Of a stretch of 64,000 bases of DNA, positions 51,288-59,275 are shown piece after piece. The DNA is from DATILI01 sp035476635 (lineage in GTDB: Bacteria > Pseudomonadota > Gammaproteobacteria > Burkholderiales > Burkholderiaceae_C): positions 1 to 64,000 of the forward strand of contig DATILI010000249.1 of assembly GCA_035476635.1 (NCBI GenBank), read 5' to 3'. The notes under the pieces are model-generated. The model did no database searches. It was not told the DNA's origin and saw nothing but the letters and a program-made list of their open reading frames with translations. Position 1 is the first letter of the stretch, and each line of letters begins with the position of its first letter. Both the position numbers and the translations under genes were made by a program.

Positions 51288-52420
51288 CCGGTCCTCTCGC
51301 GGGATGCCGGGTCCTGGACCTGGGCATCATCACCGCCGGCGCGGCCACCTCGGCCATGCTGGCCGACCTAGGTGCCGAAGTGATCAAGGTGGAGTCGCCG
51401 GGTTACCACGATCCGTTCCGCCGCTGGAGCGGGCCGGGCGGCGCCGGCGATTCGCCGTTCTTCCGGTTCACCAACCGCAACAAGCAAGGCATAGGCATCG
51501 ACATCAAGCGGCCGGAAGGCAGGGCAGTGTTCATGCGCCTGGTGGGCCGCTGCGACGTGGTGGTGGAGAACTTCCGGCGCGGCGTGTTGGGCAAGCTCGG
51601 CATCGACTACCCGCAGCTGCGCGCGGTGCGCCCTTCCATTGTCCTGGCCTCGCTGTCCAGCCATGGTGAATTCGGCCCGGACGCGGACCGCGTCTCCTTC
51701 GGCACCACGCTCGAAGCGATGTCGGGTCTTGCCGCGGAAACGGGCTATGCGGGCGGAACACCCACTGTGAGCGGCCGCGACCTGAATTATCCCGACCAGG
51801 TCGTGGCGATCTTCGCGGCGGGCATGGTGGTCACCGCCTGGCGTGCAGCCCAGGGCGGCCAAGGGGTGCACCTGGACCTGTCTCAGCGCGAGTTGACCAG
51901 CTTCCTGCTCGGTGAGCGCTTCGTCCAGGGCGCCTCGGGCGAGCCACGGGGCAATGCGGACCCGCTGTATGCGCTGCAGGACTGCTTTGCGGCCCGCGAC
52001 GGGGCGTGGATCGCAGTCAGCGTGGAGCAAAGGCATCTCGCGTCGCTGGCTGCGTTGGTGGCCGAATCACTGCCGGGCCCGGTGCAGGAGCGCCTGGCGC
52101 GGTGGATGGCAACCCGCACAGCCGAGGAGGCGGTGGAAGCACTGGCCGCGCTCGGCATCGCCGGTGCGCCCGTGCGGGACGGATGCGCAGCCGCTCGCGG
52201 CCGAGGAGCGGCATGGTGCGAAGCCGTCGGGACTCTGCCGGATGGCTCGCTGGCCAAGGGTTTTCCCTTCCAGTTCGAGGATGAGCCTATGCAGTTGACG
52301 CGGCCCGCGCCGGCAATGGGGCAAGACACCGTGCAGGTCCTGCAGGAGGTCGGCGCATACACGCTGCAGGAGATCGCGGCCTTGCGCAAGGAGGGCGTGA
52401 TCGAATGCGCGGGAGCCTAG
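51284..52420 (+). CDS. CaiB/BaiF-family CoA-transferase
   Basis: A 378-residue family III CoA-transferase homologue. GCRVLDLGIITAGAATSAMLADLGAEVIKVESPGYHDPFR and DIKRPEGRAVFMRLVGRCDVVVENFRRGVLGKLGIDY are well conserved. Where the aspartyl-CoA nucleophile is expected, SFGTTLEAMSGLAAETG has Gly/Thr. Some family members share this SFG/YG-type sequence, so it may be a distinct subgroup rather than an inactive protein. It ends the operon at 47.9-52.4 kb, convergent with the LysR gene. Confidence 0.88.
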   Translation: MTGPLAGCRVLDLGIITAGAATSAMLADLGAEVIKVESPGYHDPFRRWSGPGGAGDSPFFRFTNRNKQGIGIDIKRPEGRAVFMRLVGRCDVVVENFRRGVLGKLGIDYPQLRAVRPSIVLASLSSHGEFGPDADRVSFGTTLEAMSGLAAETGYAGGTPTVSGRDLNYPDQVVAIFAAGMVVTAWRAAQGGQGVHLDLSQRELTSFLLGERFVQGASGEPRGNADPLYALQDCFAARDGAWIAVSVEQRHLASLAALVAESLPGPVQERLARWMATRTAEEAVEALAALGIAGAPVRDGCAAARGRGAAWCEAVGTLPDGSLAKGFPFQFEDEPMQLTRPAPAMGQDTVQVLQEVGAYTLQEIAALRKEGVIECAGA

Positions 52421-52431
52421 CTCTGCACCCG

Positions 52432-53370
52432 TCAGTCTTCCGCGAGCCAGGTGGCGCCGAGCCAGCGGCGTTCCTGGATCATCGCCCGGGTGAGTGCAGT
52501 CAACTCGTTGGCCACGGCGCGTACAGCCAGGGAGTTGCGGCGCATCATCGACACGGCGATGCCCGTGCGGCGCTGCAGCTCCTCGCCGACGAGCGGCGTG
52601 AACCGCAACTGCCCGCTGGCCAGCTCGGAGGCTACGATGCTCATGGGCAGCACCGCATAGCCGAGGTTCAGTCGCGCCATGTCCTTCTGCACCCGTGTGT
52701 CGTTGGTTTCGGCGACGAGGTTGAGCTTGACGCCCTGGGCCTCGCTGGCGTGGTCCAGGATCAGGCGAAGGCCGCGGTAGAAGGTCGGCAGAATCAGGGG
52801 CAGACCGACCAGGCGCTGCAGCCCGATCGGCTCGCGTCCATGGTCTTCCGACGCCGGGCCACCGACCAGGCACAGCTGCTCCGCGAACAGCGGCTGCATG
52901 TCGAGCTGGCTGGACTGCTTGTAGTCGGTGAGCATGGCCAGGCCGACGTCACCTGTCTCGAGCCACTCGCGCAACCGGTCCGAATAACCCGTGTAGATGC
53001 GCAGCAGCAGGTCGGGGTGGCTGGCCCGCAGCGCGGCCACCAGCGGGGCCGCGATCAGCTCGCTGTGGCTCGTCAGGAGGCCCAGCTCCACCGTGCCGCG
53101 CACCGCGCCCGGGCTGGCCGCCAGGATGTCCGTGCGTGCGCCGTCGATTTCGCGCAGCGCGCGCCGCGCTCGGTCGATCAGGCGCGATCCGGCGTCCGTG
53201 AGTTCCATGCCGCGCGGCGTGCGCTCGAAGAGGGTGGTGCCCAGCTCCTCCTCGAGCATGCGCAGCTGGCGCGACAGCGCGGGCTGCACCAGGTGCAAGG
53301 TCTCGGAGGCGCGGGTGATGCTGCCGGTGTCGGCGATCGCCAGGAATGCGCGAAGCTGCTTGATGTCCAC
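52432..53370 (-). CDS. LysR-family transcriptional regulator
   Basis: A 312-residue LysR regulator with helix-turn-helix GSITRASETLHLVQPALSRQLRMLEEELG (about 16-44) and an effector domain similar to the nitrogen-assimilation/aromatic-catabolism branch. It is divergent from the Bug receptor gene, with 130 nt between them, and so probably controls the Bug-PrpF pair and perhaps the convergent CoA-transferase operon. Confidence 0.92.
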   Translation of the reverse strand: MDIKQLRAFLAIADTGSITRASETLHLVQPALSRQLRMLEEELGTTLFERTPRGMELTDAGSRLIDRARRALREIDGARTDILAASPGAVRGTVELGLLTSHSELIAAPLVAALRASHPDLLLRIYTGYSDRLREWLETGDVGLAMLTDYKQSSQLDMQPLFAEQLCLVGGPASEDHGREPIGLQRLVGLPLILPTFYRGLRLILDHASEAQGVKLNLVAETNDTRVQKDMARLNLGYAVLPMSIVASELASGQLRFTPLVGEELQRRTGIAVSMMRRNSLAVRAVANELTALTRAMIQERRWLGATWLAED

Positions 53371-53500
53371 CTAGTGTCTCCTCGCCACGACACTCTGCCG
53401 CGGTCGTCACTGGCGATTTTAAACAGCAGGGCTTGGCTGCAGTGCATGCAACTTGCAGCGGTGCCCAGGAACGTTGAACATTGAACAGGAGACAAAGATC

Positions 53501-54472
53501 ATGATGAATCGGCGCACAACCCTCATTGCCCTGGGTGCCTCGGTGCTGGGGCATGCCGCGCAGGCGCAGTCCTATCCCAGCCGCCCGATCAAGCTCGTGG
53601 TGCCCACGTCCGCGGGCGGCATCGCGGACTTTATCGCTCGCAGCGCGGGCGAGATCATGGCGCGAACGCTCGGCCAGCCGCTGGTCCTGGAGAACCGCCC
53701 CGGAGGCGCCTCCACGCTCGCTGCCAATGTGGTCGCGCACGCACCGCCCGATGGGTACACGCTCCTGATGAGCACCGAATTCAACATGGCGACGGCGGCC
53801 CTGTTGCGCAAGGATCTCAGCTACGATCCGCGCAAGGATCTCGCACCGGTCGGCGTGCTCGCGCGCTTTCCGCTCGGTCTCATTGTGAATGCCAAGCTCC
53901 CGGTGCGCACCGTGCGTGAACTGGTGAGCTACCTGCAAGCACGCCCGGGCGCAGTGAACTACGCGTCGGCCGGCGCCGGCACCGCCTATCACCTGGCCGC
54001 CGAGATGTTCATGGCGCAGAACGACGTCCAGATGGTGCACGTGCCGTATCCCGGCGGCGCACCGATGGCAACGTCGCTCGTGCGCCGCGACACCGAAGTG
54101 GCATTTGCCGCGCTCAACACTTTCCTGCCGCAGATCCGCGCCGGTGAGCTCCGGGTGCTGGCGATCTCCAACGACAGACGCATTGCGGCGTTGCCCGATG
54201 TGCCCACGTTCGCCGAAGCGGGTTACCCTGCCTTCGATGCGGACATGCACGTAGGCTTGGCCGTGCCTGGTGGCGTTGCGCCGGATGTCATCCAGAAACT
54301 GCACTCGGCGCTGGCGAAGGTCTGGGCGGACGATGCCCTGCGCACGCGCGCGGCAAGCTCCGGCATCGAGATCCCCCTGCCCCATACGCCACAGGATTAC
54401 GCGGGACAACTCGCGCGCGAGGGGCGCCGCTGGCAGGCGCTGATCGCGAAGAACAAGCTGCGCATGGAATGA
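53501..54472 (+). CDS. Bug-family (TctC-like) periplasmic binding protein
   Basis: A 323-residue receptor with a signal peptide (about 1-22, ending HAAQAQS), SYPSRPIKLVVPTSAGGIADFIARSAGEIM and NRPGGASTLAANVVAHAPPDGYTLL. AGGAGA lies ahead of the ATG at 53501. No TctAB genes are adjacent. Its stop overlaps an upstream in-frame ATG of the PrpF gene. It probably delivers or senses a di- or tricarboxylate, matching the PrpF chemistry that follows. Confidence 0.92.
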   Translation: MMNRRTTLIALGASVLGHAAQAQSYPSRPIKLVVPTSAGGIADFIARSAGEIMARTLGQPLVLENRPGGASTLAANVVAHAPPDGYTLLMSTEFNMATAALLRKDLSYDPRKDLAPVGVLARFPLGLIVNAKLPVRTVRELVSYLQARPGAVNYASAGAGTAYHLAAEMFMAQNDVQMVHVPYPGGAPMATSLVRRDTEVAFAALNTFLPQIRAGELRVLAISNDRRIAALPDVPTFAEAGYPAFDADMHVGLAVPGGVAPDVIQKLHSALAKVWADDALRTRAASSGIEIPLPHTPQDYAGQLAREGRRWQALIAKNKLRME

Positions 54473-54483
54473 GGGAGAGCACG

Positions 54484-55686
54484 ATGGAACAGTTCGCAAC
54501 CGCTTATGCGTATTACCGGGGCGGCACCAGCAAGGCCGCCATCGTGAAGCGCTCCGACCTGCCACCGGTACGAAACGATGCGGATGTGGACGCGTGGGTG
54601 CTGGCCGTGATGGGGTCACCCGACCGGCGCCAGATCGACGGTCTCGGCGGCGCTGATCCGCTTACCAGCAAGTTCGCGATCGTTGGCCCCGCTTCACGCC
54701 CCGACGCGGATGTGGACTACACCTTCCTCCAGGTCATCCCTGAGCGGGGCAGCATCATCCGCGACATCAACTGCGGCAATATCTCATCGGCCATCGGACC
54801 GTTCGCGATCGAAGAGGGCCTGATGCCTGCCCGCGGACCCGTCACCTCGGTGCGCATTCACGCCACCAATCTTGGTCAGATCATTCACGCCGAAGTGCAG
54901 GTCGGCGATGATGGCAGGCCGCGCGTGCTGGGAGCGCAGCGCATCGACGGCGTACCCGGCACAGGCGCGCCGGTGCGACTGGACTTTCGCGAACTGGTCG
55001 GCGGCGCGACGGGACGGCTGCTTCCGAGCGGGCAGGTCCGGGACAAGTTGGTCGTCAACGGGAGAGAGATCGAAGTCTCGATCGTCGATCTCGCGAACCT
55101 GGTCTGCTATGTGCGCGCCGAGGACATCGGGCTGGCCGGCAACGAAGACCCGCTCGCGTTGGAGGCCAATCGAGAGGCTATGGCGCTGTGTGAGGGAGTT
55201 CGAATCGCGGCTGCAATTCACGTGGGCCTCGCCCCAGACATCGAGTCTGCGGCCCGGAACCCGCCTTCTACCCCCTGGCTGGCGATCGTCAGCAAACCCC
55301 AGGCATGGCGTGACCACGCGACGGGAGAAGAACACGGGGCGAGCAGCTGCGACATCGGTGCGCGTCTCTACGCCCGAGGCGGAAAAGTTCACAAGCCGTA
55401 CCCCGGAACGGGGAGCGCTTGCCTAGGCGTCGCGGCCATGATTCAGGGAAGCGTCGTGTGGGAGATTGTCCATCCCGATGCGCGCAAAACGGGCACCGTC
55501 CGGATCGGGCACCCCTGCGGCGTCCTGGATGTTGCCGCCGCCATCGAAGCCCGCGACGGCGCCGATCCGGTTGTGCGCCGCGCGGCCATCGTGCGAACCG
55601 CACGTCGAATCGCCGACGGTCGCGTCTACACCGCGGTGGACCGCCTGCCTTGGCTTTCGAATTCCGCCGCGTGCCAGAGCGTGTGA
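54484..55686 (+). CDS. PrpF-family isomerase
   Basis: A 400-residue diaminopimelate-epimerase-fold protein of the PrpF family, which isomerises double bonds in tricarboxylates or gamma-keto acids (2-methylaconitate, 4-oxalomesaconate). YYRGGTSKAAIVKRSDLP near the start and IIRDINCGNISSAIGPFAIEEG (about 95) with its Cys are family marks; KPYPGTGSACLGVAAMI holds the second site. The ATG at 54484 has GAGGGAG upstream; an ATG at 54469 overlaps the Bug stop. Methylcitrate-cycle genes are absent nearby, so 4-oxalomesaconate tautomerase in aromatic ring-acid breakdown is an alternative. Confidence 0.88.
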   Translation: MEQFATAYAYYRGGTSKAAIVKRSDLPPVRNDADVDAWVLAVMGSPDRRQIDGLGGADPLTSKFAIVGPASRPDADVDYTFLQVIPERGSIIRDINCGNISSAIGPFAIEEGLMPARGPVTSVRIHATNLGQIIHAEVQVGDDGRPRVLGAQRIDGVPGTGAPVRLDFRELVGGATGRLLPSGQVRDKLVVNGREIEVSIVDLANLVCYVRAEDIGLAGNEDPLALEANREAMALCEGVRIAAAIHVGLAPDIESAARNPPSTPWLAIVSKPQAWRDHATGEEHGASSCDIGARLYARGGKVHKPYPGTGSACLGVAAMIQGSVVWEIVHPDARKTGTVRIGHPCGVLDVAAAIEARDGADPVVRRAAIVRTARRIADGRVYTAVDRLPWLSNSAACQSV

Positions 55687-56097
55687 ACAGGTCCTAACAG
55701 GGTGCTTCCATAAAGCCCGTTCGGGACGCCCCGGGTCTTTCCCCAGCGCTCATCATTGAGGTCAAGGCGCCTGCCTGCGAGCCCAGGCTGAGTGGGGCCG
55801 ATGTGGCGCGGCATGCGTTGCGCTTCCCTCACCTCCTAGGCCAAGGCCGCTCGCATCCTGGACTTGTACGCGCGTTGCTGGCACGGCCACGCGTCGCGGA
55901 GTTGGGCTTGCATACGGGTAAACCTCTGAAGTGAACTGCCAAGCCAGTGCCATGCCGAAGCTGTATCCGAGACCTCGCATCTTTCTATTGGACGCTGTTG
56001 CCCGAGAGCGGCAGTATTCCTGCCATCCAAAGAGTGAATTGGCAGGAGACATATTCATGAATTTTCCGCAAAGCGCCACGCGCGCAGGACGGTCCGT
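55687..56097 (+). other. Gene-free stretch with promoter site D and a short leader ORF
   Basis: These 411 nt lie between PrpF and the ferredoxin gene. One frame (55752-55934) is open for about 60 codons but matches nothing I recognise and has no start signal. The right half holds the fourth 21-nt element at 55973-55993 and a ribosome-binding site (GGAGAC) ahead of a short ORF at 56057. Confidence 0.6.
55973..55993 (+). promoter_or_regulatory. Shared regulon element, site D
   Basis: CCTC, 5 nt, then TTTCTATTGGAC, with GACCTCGCA extending the match to sites A and B. It lies 63 nt before the leader ATG at 56057 and 104 nt before the ferredoxin ATG. Confidence 0.65.
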
Positions 56098-56110
56098 ATG
56101 GCCGAGTTGA
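56057..56110 (+). CDS. Short leader ORF overlapping the ferredoxin start
   Basis: A 17-residue frame (MNFPQSATRAGRSVWPS) with a better ribosome-binding site (GGAGA) than the ferredoxin gene it overlaps by 13 nt. It may serve translational coupling or be the scar of an older gene start, as with the leader at 42451. No homologue recognised. Confidence 0.4.
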   Translation: MNFPQSATRAGRSVWPS

Positions 56111-56421
56111 CCTTTGTGCAGGCCTCTGGCGAGCGCAAGACCGTGCAAGGCCTCGAAGGCGAATCGGTGATGCAGGTGGCGCGCCGCCATCTGGTGCCAG
56201 GCATCGTCGCCGACTGCGGCGGCGAACTGTCGTGCGCCACCTGCCACGTGATGGTGGACGAGCAATGGCTCGCGGCCGTGCCTGCGCGGTCATCCGGTGA
56301 GGAAGAAATGCTCGAGTGCACGTCCGAGGTACCCACGGCGTGCAGCCGCCTGGCGTGCCAGCTGCGTCTCACGCCCGCCCTAGAGGGCCTCGTCGTACAC
56401 GTGCCTCGTTCGCAGAAATGA
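56098..56421 (+). CDS. 2Fe-2S ferredoxin, adrenodoxin/putidaredoxin type
   Basis: A 107-residue soluble ferredoxin. The cluster ligands are Cys40, Cys46, Cys49 and Cys87 (DCGGELSCATCH then RLACQL), the C-x5-C-x2-C spacing of P450 redox partners such as putidaredoxin and terpredoxin. CTSEVPTACSRLACQ and the acidic 66-75 helix form the docking surface. Its stop overlaps the reductase ATG. It would carry electrons from the reductase to the P450 encoded 2.9 kb downstream in the same operon. Confidence 0.94.
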   Translation: MAELTFVQASGERKTVQGLEGESVMQVARRHLVPGIVADCGGELSCATCHVMVDEQWLAAVPARSSGEEEMLECTSEVPTACSRLACQLRLTPALEGLVVHVPRSQK

Positions 56422-57731
56422 CTGCCGTGGAAACCAGCGACTACGACGCCATCGTGATCGTCGGCGCAGGGCAGGCCGGCGCCGAGGCCGCGGTCGAACT
56501 GCGCGCTTGTGGCTACGCGGGAACACTCACGCTGCTGAACGACGAGTCAGGCGTGCCCTATGCTCGGCCTCCACTGTCCAAGGCCTTTCTGCTCGGCGAG
56601 ACGAGTGAGAACGATCTGGCGATTCGCCCGGCAAGCGTGTACGCCGATCTGCGGGTCGAGTTGGTAACAGGAACGGTTGAGATCATCGACCGTCACGCCA
56701 GGGTCGTTCGCCTGCGCGACGGCCGCGTGCTCCCGTACGACGCTGTCGTGCTGGCGACGGGTGGAAAGCCACGCCGCCTTGCCGGCGCCGACGTTGCAGG
56801 TGCACCGAACGTCCACTACCTCAAGACCCTGCCCCAGGCGATCGCGCTGAAGGAGAGCTTGCGTACAAGCTCAAAGCTCGTCATCGTGGGGGGTGGCTAT
56901 ATCGGCCTGGAGGCTGCGGCCGTGGCGCGTCAGCTCGGGCTGCAGGTGACCGTGCTCGAGGCGCAGCCGCGCTTGCTCGCCCGCGTGACCTCGGAGCCGG
57001 TGTCCGAGTTCTATCGGTGGCTGCATGCCTCGCATGGGGTCGACGTCCGGCTGTCGGCGCGCATCGACAGCTTCGAGTCCGGATCGGGCGGGAGCGTGAC
57101 GGCAGTCATTCTTGCGGGGGGCGAGCGCATCGCCTGCGACGCTGTGCTGGTGGGAATCGGCCAGCAAGCCCGTACCGAGCTGGCCGAGTCGGCGGGCCTG
57201 GTGGTGGAAGAGGGCATCGTCGTGGATGCGACATGCCGCTCCAGCGATCCACGCATCCTGGCCATCGGCGATTGCGCGCGGCAGTCTTGTGGCCAGGACG
57301 GCGCCCTGCGTCGCATCGAATCGGTTGACAACGCATTGCAGCAGGCGCGGATTGCCGCGGCGGCGCTCACCGGACGACCGCTTCCCGCCCGCGCGGCGCC
57401 GTGGTTCTGGTCGAACCAGTTTGATGCGAGGCTCCAGAGCGTAGGCATCTACACGCCAGACTGTGAGCGCGTCATTCGAGGAGACCCGCAGGCCGACTGC
57501 CGCTTCAGTGTCTGGTACCTCAGGGCAGGCGCCCTCGTCGCAGCCGACGTCGTTTCAAGCCCGAGGGACTTTGCTGCCGCGCGCAAGCTCGTCGGCGGCG
57601 CAGTGAGCGTCACGATCTCGATGCTGGCCGACACCTCCGTACCACTGAACTATCTGGCGACCGGCGCCACCGGCGCGTGCGTCGCGCCGCGAAACCCGTC
57701 CACCCCCGACAACCAACACATTTCCGCATGA
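56418..57731 (+). CDS. FAD-dependent ferredoxin reductase (putidaredoxin-reductase type)
   Basis: A 437-residue NAD(P)H-dependent flavoprotein. IVIVGAGQAGAEAAVELR (about 13) binds FAD, LVIVGGGYIGLEAAAVARQLG (about 153) binds NADH, and ILAIGDCARQ (about 280) is the second FAD motif. The order and length match reductases of class I P450 systems. ATGA overlaps join it to the ferredoxin gene before and the aldehyde dehydrogenase gene after. Confidence 0.94.
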   Translation: MTAVETSDYDAIVIVGAGQAGAEAAVELRACGYAGTLTLLNDESGVPYARPPLSKAFLLGETSENDLAIRPASVYADLRVELVTGTVEIIDRHARVVRLRDGRVLPYDAVVLATGGKPRRLAGADVAGAPNVHYLKTLPQAIALKESLRTSSKLVIVGGGYIGLEAAAVARQLGLQVTVLEAQPRLLARVTSEPVSEFYRWLHASHGVDVRLSARIDSFESGSGGSVTAVILAGGERIACDAVLVGIGQQARTELAESAGLVVEEGIVVDATCRSSDPRILAIGDCARQSCGQDGALRRIESVDNALQQARIAAAALTGRPLPARAAPWFWSNQFDARLQSVGIYTPDCERVIRGDPQADCRFSVWYLRAGALVAADVVSSPRDFAAARKLVGGAVSVTISMLADTSVPLNYLATGATGACVAPRNPSTPDNQHISA

Positions 57732-59245
57732 CCGACCTTTCCCAAGCCCCTACCCGATTCGACACCAGTTCGGATCGCGACTACCGGATGCTGATCGACG
57801 GCGAGTGGGTCACTGCGCTAAGCGGCGATACCTTCCGCTGCGTCGATCCTTATGAAGACCGCGAGTGGGGCCGCGTCCCCTCCGCGCAAGCGCAGGACGT
57901 GGACCGCGCCGTGAGCGCCGCGCGCCGCGCGTTCGACACCGGCGGCTGGCCGCAGACGCCGCCGGCGCAACGTGCCGCGCTGCTGCGCCGCCTGGGAGAC
58001 CTCATCGAGGAGCACGCCGACGAGCTGGCGCGCATCCAGATCCAGGAGAACGGCAAGCTGATCGGCGAGATGAGCCGCGGCACGTTCATGCTGGGCGCCC
58101 ATGCGCGCTACGTGGCGGGCCTGGTGGAGAACCTGCACGGCGAGACCATCGATACCGGCTTCCCCAACATGAGCACCAGCACCGTGCGCGAGCCGCTCGG
58201 CGTCGTCGCGGCGGTCACGCCGTGGAATACCCCGCTCGGGCTGCTCGCCTGGAAACTGTTCCCGGCACTGGGCGCCGGCTGCACGCTGGTGATCAAACCG
58301 TCGGAAGTGACGCCGACCTCCACGCTGCGCCTGGCGGAGCTCTGCATGCAGGCGGGCTTCCCGCCCGGCGTGGTCAACGTGCTCACCGGCTATGGTCAGA
58401 CGGCGGGCGCCCCGCTCGTGGCCCATCCGGGCGTGGACAAGATTGCCTTCACGGGGTCGACGCAGGGCGGCCGCGCCATGCTCAAGTCCGCGGCGGACCG
58501 CATCGGCCGTGTGACGCTGGAGCTCGGCGGCAAGTCGCCCAACATCGTCTTCGCGGATGCCGACATCGACAACGCCGTGCATGGCGCGATGGCCGGCATC
58601 TTCGCGGCCACCGGCCAGACCTGCATGGGCGGTTCACGGCTGCTCGTCGAAGACAGCATCTACGACGAATTCACCCGCCGCCTCGCGGCCGCCGCGGAGT
58701 CGCTGCGTCTGGGCGACCCGCTGGATCCGAAGACCGAGGTCGGCCCGCTGGCCTGCCGCGCGCAGTTCGGCAAGGTGCTGGAGTACATCGACATCGCCAA
58801 ATCGGAAGGCGCGCGTCTGCTGGCTGGCGGCGTTCGCGACGAAGCGCCGGCCAACCGCCGCGGGTTCTTTGTTCGGCCCACCGTGTTCGCCGACGTCGCC
58901 AACAGCTCACGCCTGGCGCAGGAGGAGATCTTCGGACCCGTCGTGGCCGTGATCCGCTTCAACGGGGAAGAGGAGGCCCTGACTCTCGCCAATGACGTGG
59001 ACTTCGGCCTTGCGGCCGCCGTCTGGACCCGCGACTCGGCCCGGGCCCAGCGCATGGCGCGCCGGCTTCGTGCCGGGACGGTGTGGGTCAACACCTACCG
59101 CATGGTCCATCACACGATGCCATTCGGCGGGTTCAAGCAGAGCGGCCTGGGCCGCGAGCTCGGCCCGCATGCGCTCGACGAGTACACCGAAACCAAGTCG
59201 ATCTGGGTCGACCTGGGCAACCGCCAGACCTTCGGCCGCCGCTGA
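57728..59245 (+). CDS. Aldehyde dehydrogenase
   Basis: A 505-residue NAD-dependent aldehyde dehydrogenase. TLELGGKSPNIVFADADID holds the base Glu, GQTCMGGSRLLV the catalytic Cys (about 303) and PFGGFKQSGLGRELG the C-terminal signature. It is placed inside the P450 operon, as in terpene and alkyl-side-chain hydroxylation clusters where the P450 makes an alcohol that is oxidised stepwise to an acid. The start at 57728 overlaps the reductase stop; the open frame from 57677 is out of context. Confidence 0.93.
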   Translation: MTDLSQAPTRFDTSSDRDYRMLIDGEWVTALSGDTFRCVDPYEDREWGRVPSAQAQDVDRAVSAARRAFDTGGWPQTPPAQRAALLRRLGDLIEEHADELARIQIQENGKLIGEMSRGTFMLGAHARYVAGLVENLHGETIDTGFPNMSTSTVREPLGVVAAVTPWNTPLGLLAWKLFPALGAGCTLVIKPSEVTPTSTLRLAELCMQAGFPPGVVNVLTGYGQTAGAPLVAHPGVDKIAFTGSTQGGRAMLKSAADRIGRVTLELGGKSPNIVFADADIDNAVHGAMAGIFAATGQTCMGGSRLLVEDSIYDEFTRRLAAAAESLRLGDPLDPKTEVGPLACRAQFGKVLEYIDIAKSEGARLLAGGVRDEAPANRRGFFVRPTVFADVANSSRLAQEEIFGPVVAVIRFNGEEEALTLANDVDFGLAAAVWTRDSARAQRMARRLRAGTVWVNTYRMVHHTMPFGGFKQSGLGRELGPHALDEYTETKSIWVDLGNRQTFGRR

Positions 59246-59275
59246 AGCGGCCCCATTCGCAACAGGAGACAGAAC

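Noticed and set aside
55752..55934. Open frame of about 60 codons upstream of promoter site D
   Set aside because: No start codon with ribosome-binding site, no recognised homology, and it ends before the control element. Recorded only as part of the gene-free stretch.
55982..55998. Resemblance of site D (TTGGACGCTGTTGC) to a sigma-54 promoter
   Set aside because: The GG and GC dinucleotides are 8 nt apart rather than the required 10, and site A lacks the GC altogether. The shared part of the element lies upstream of the would-be -12 region.
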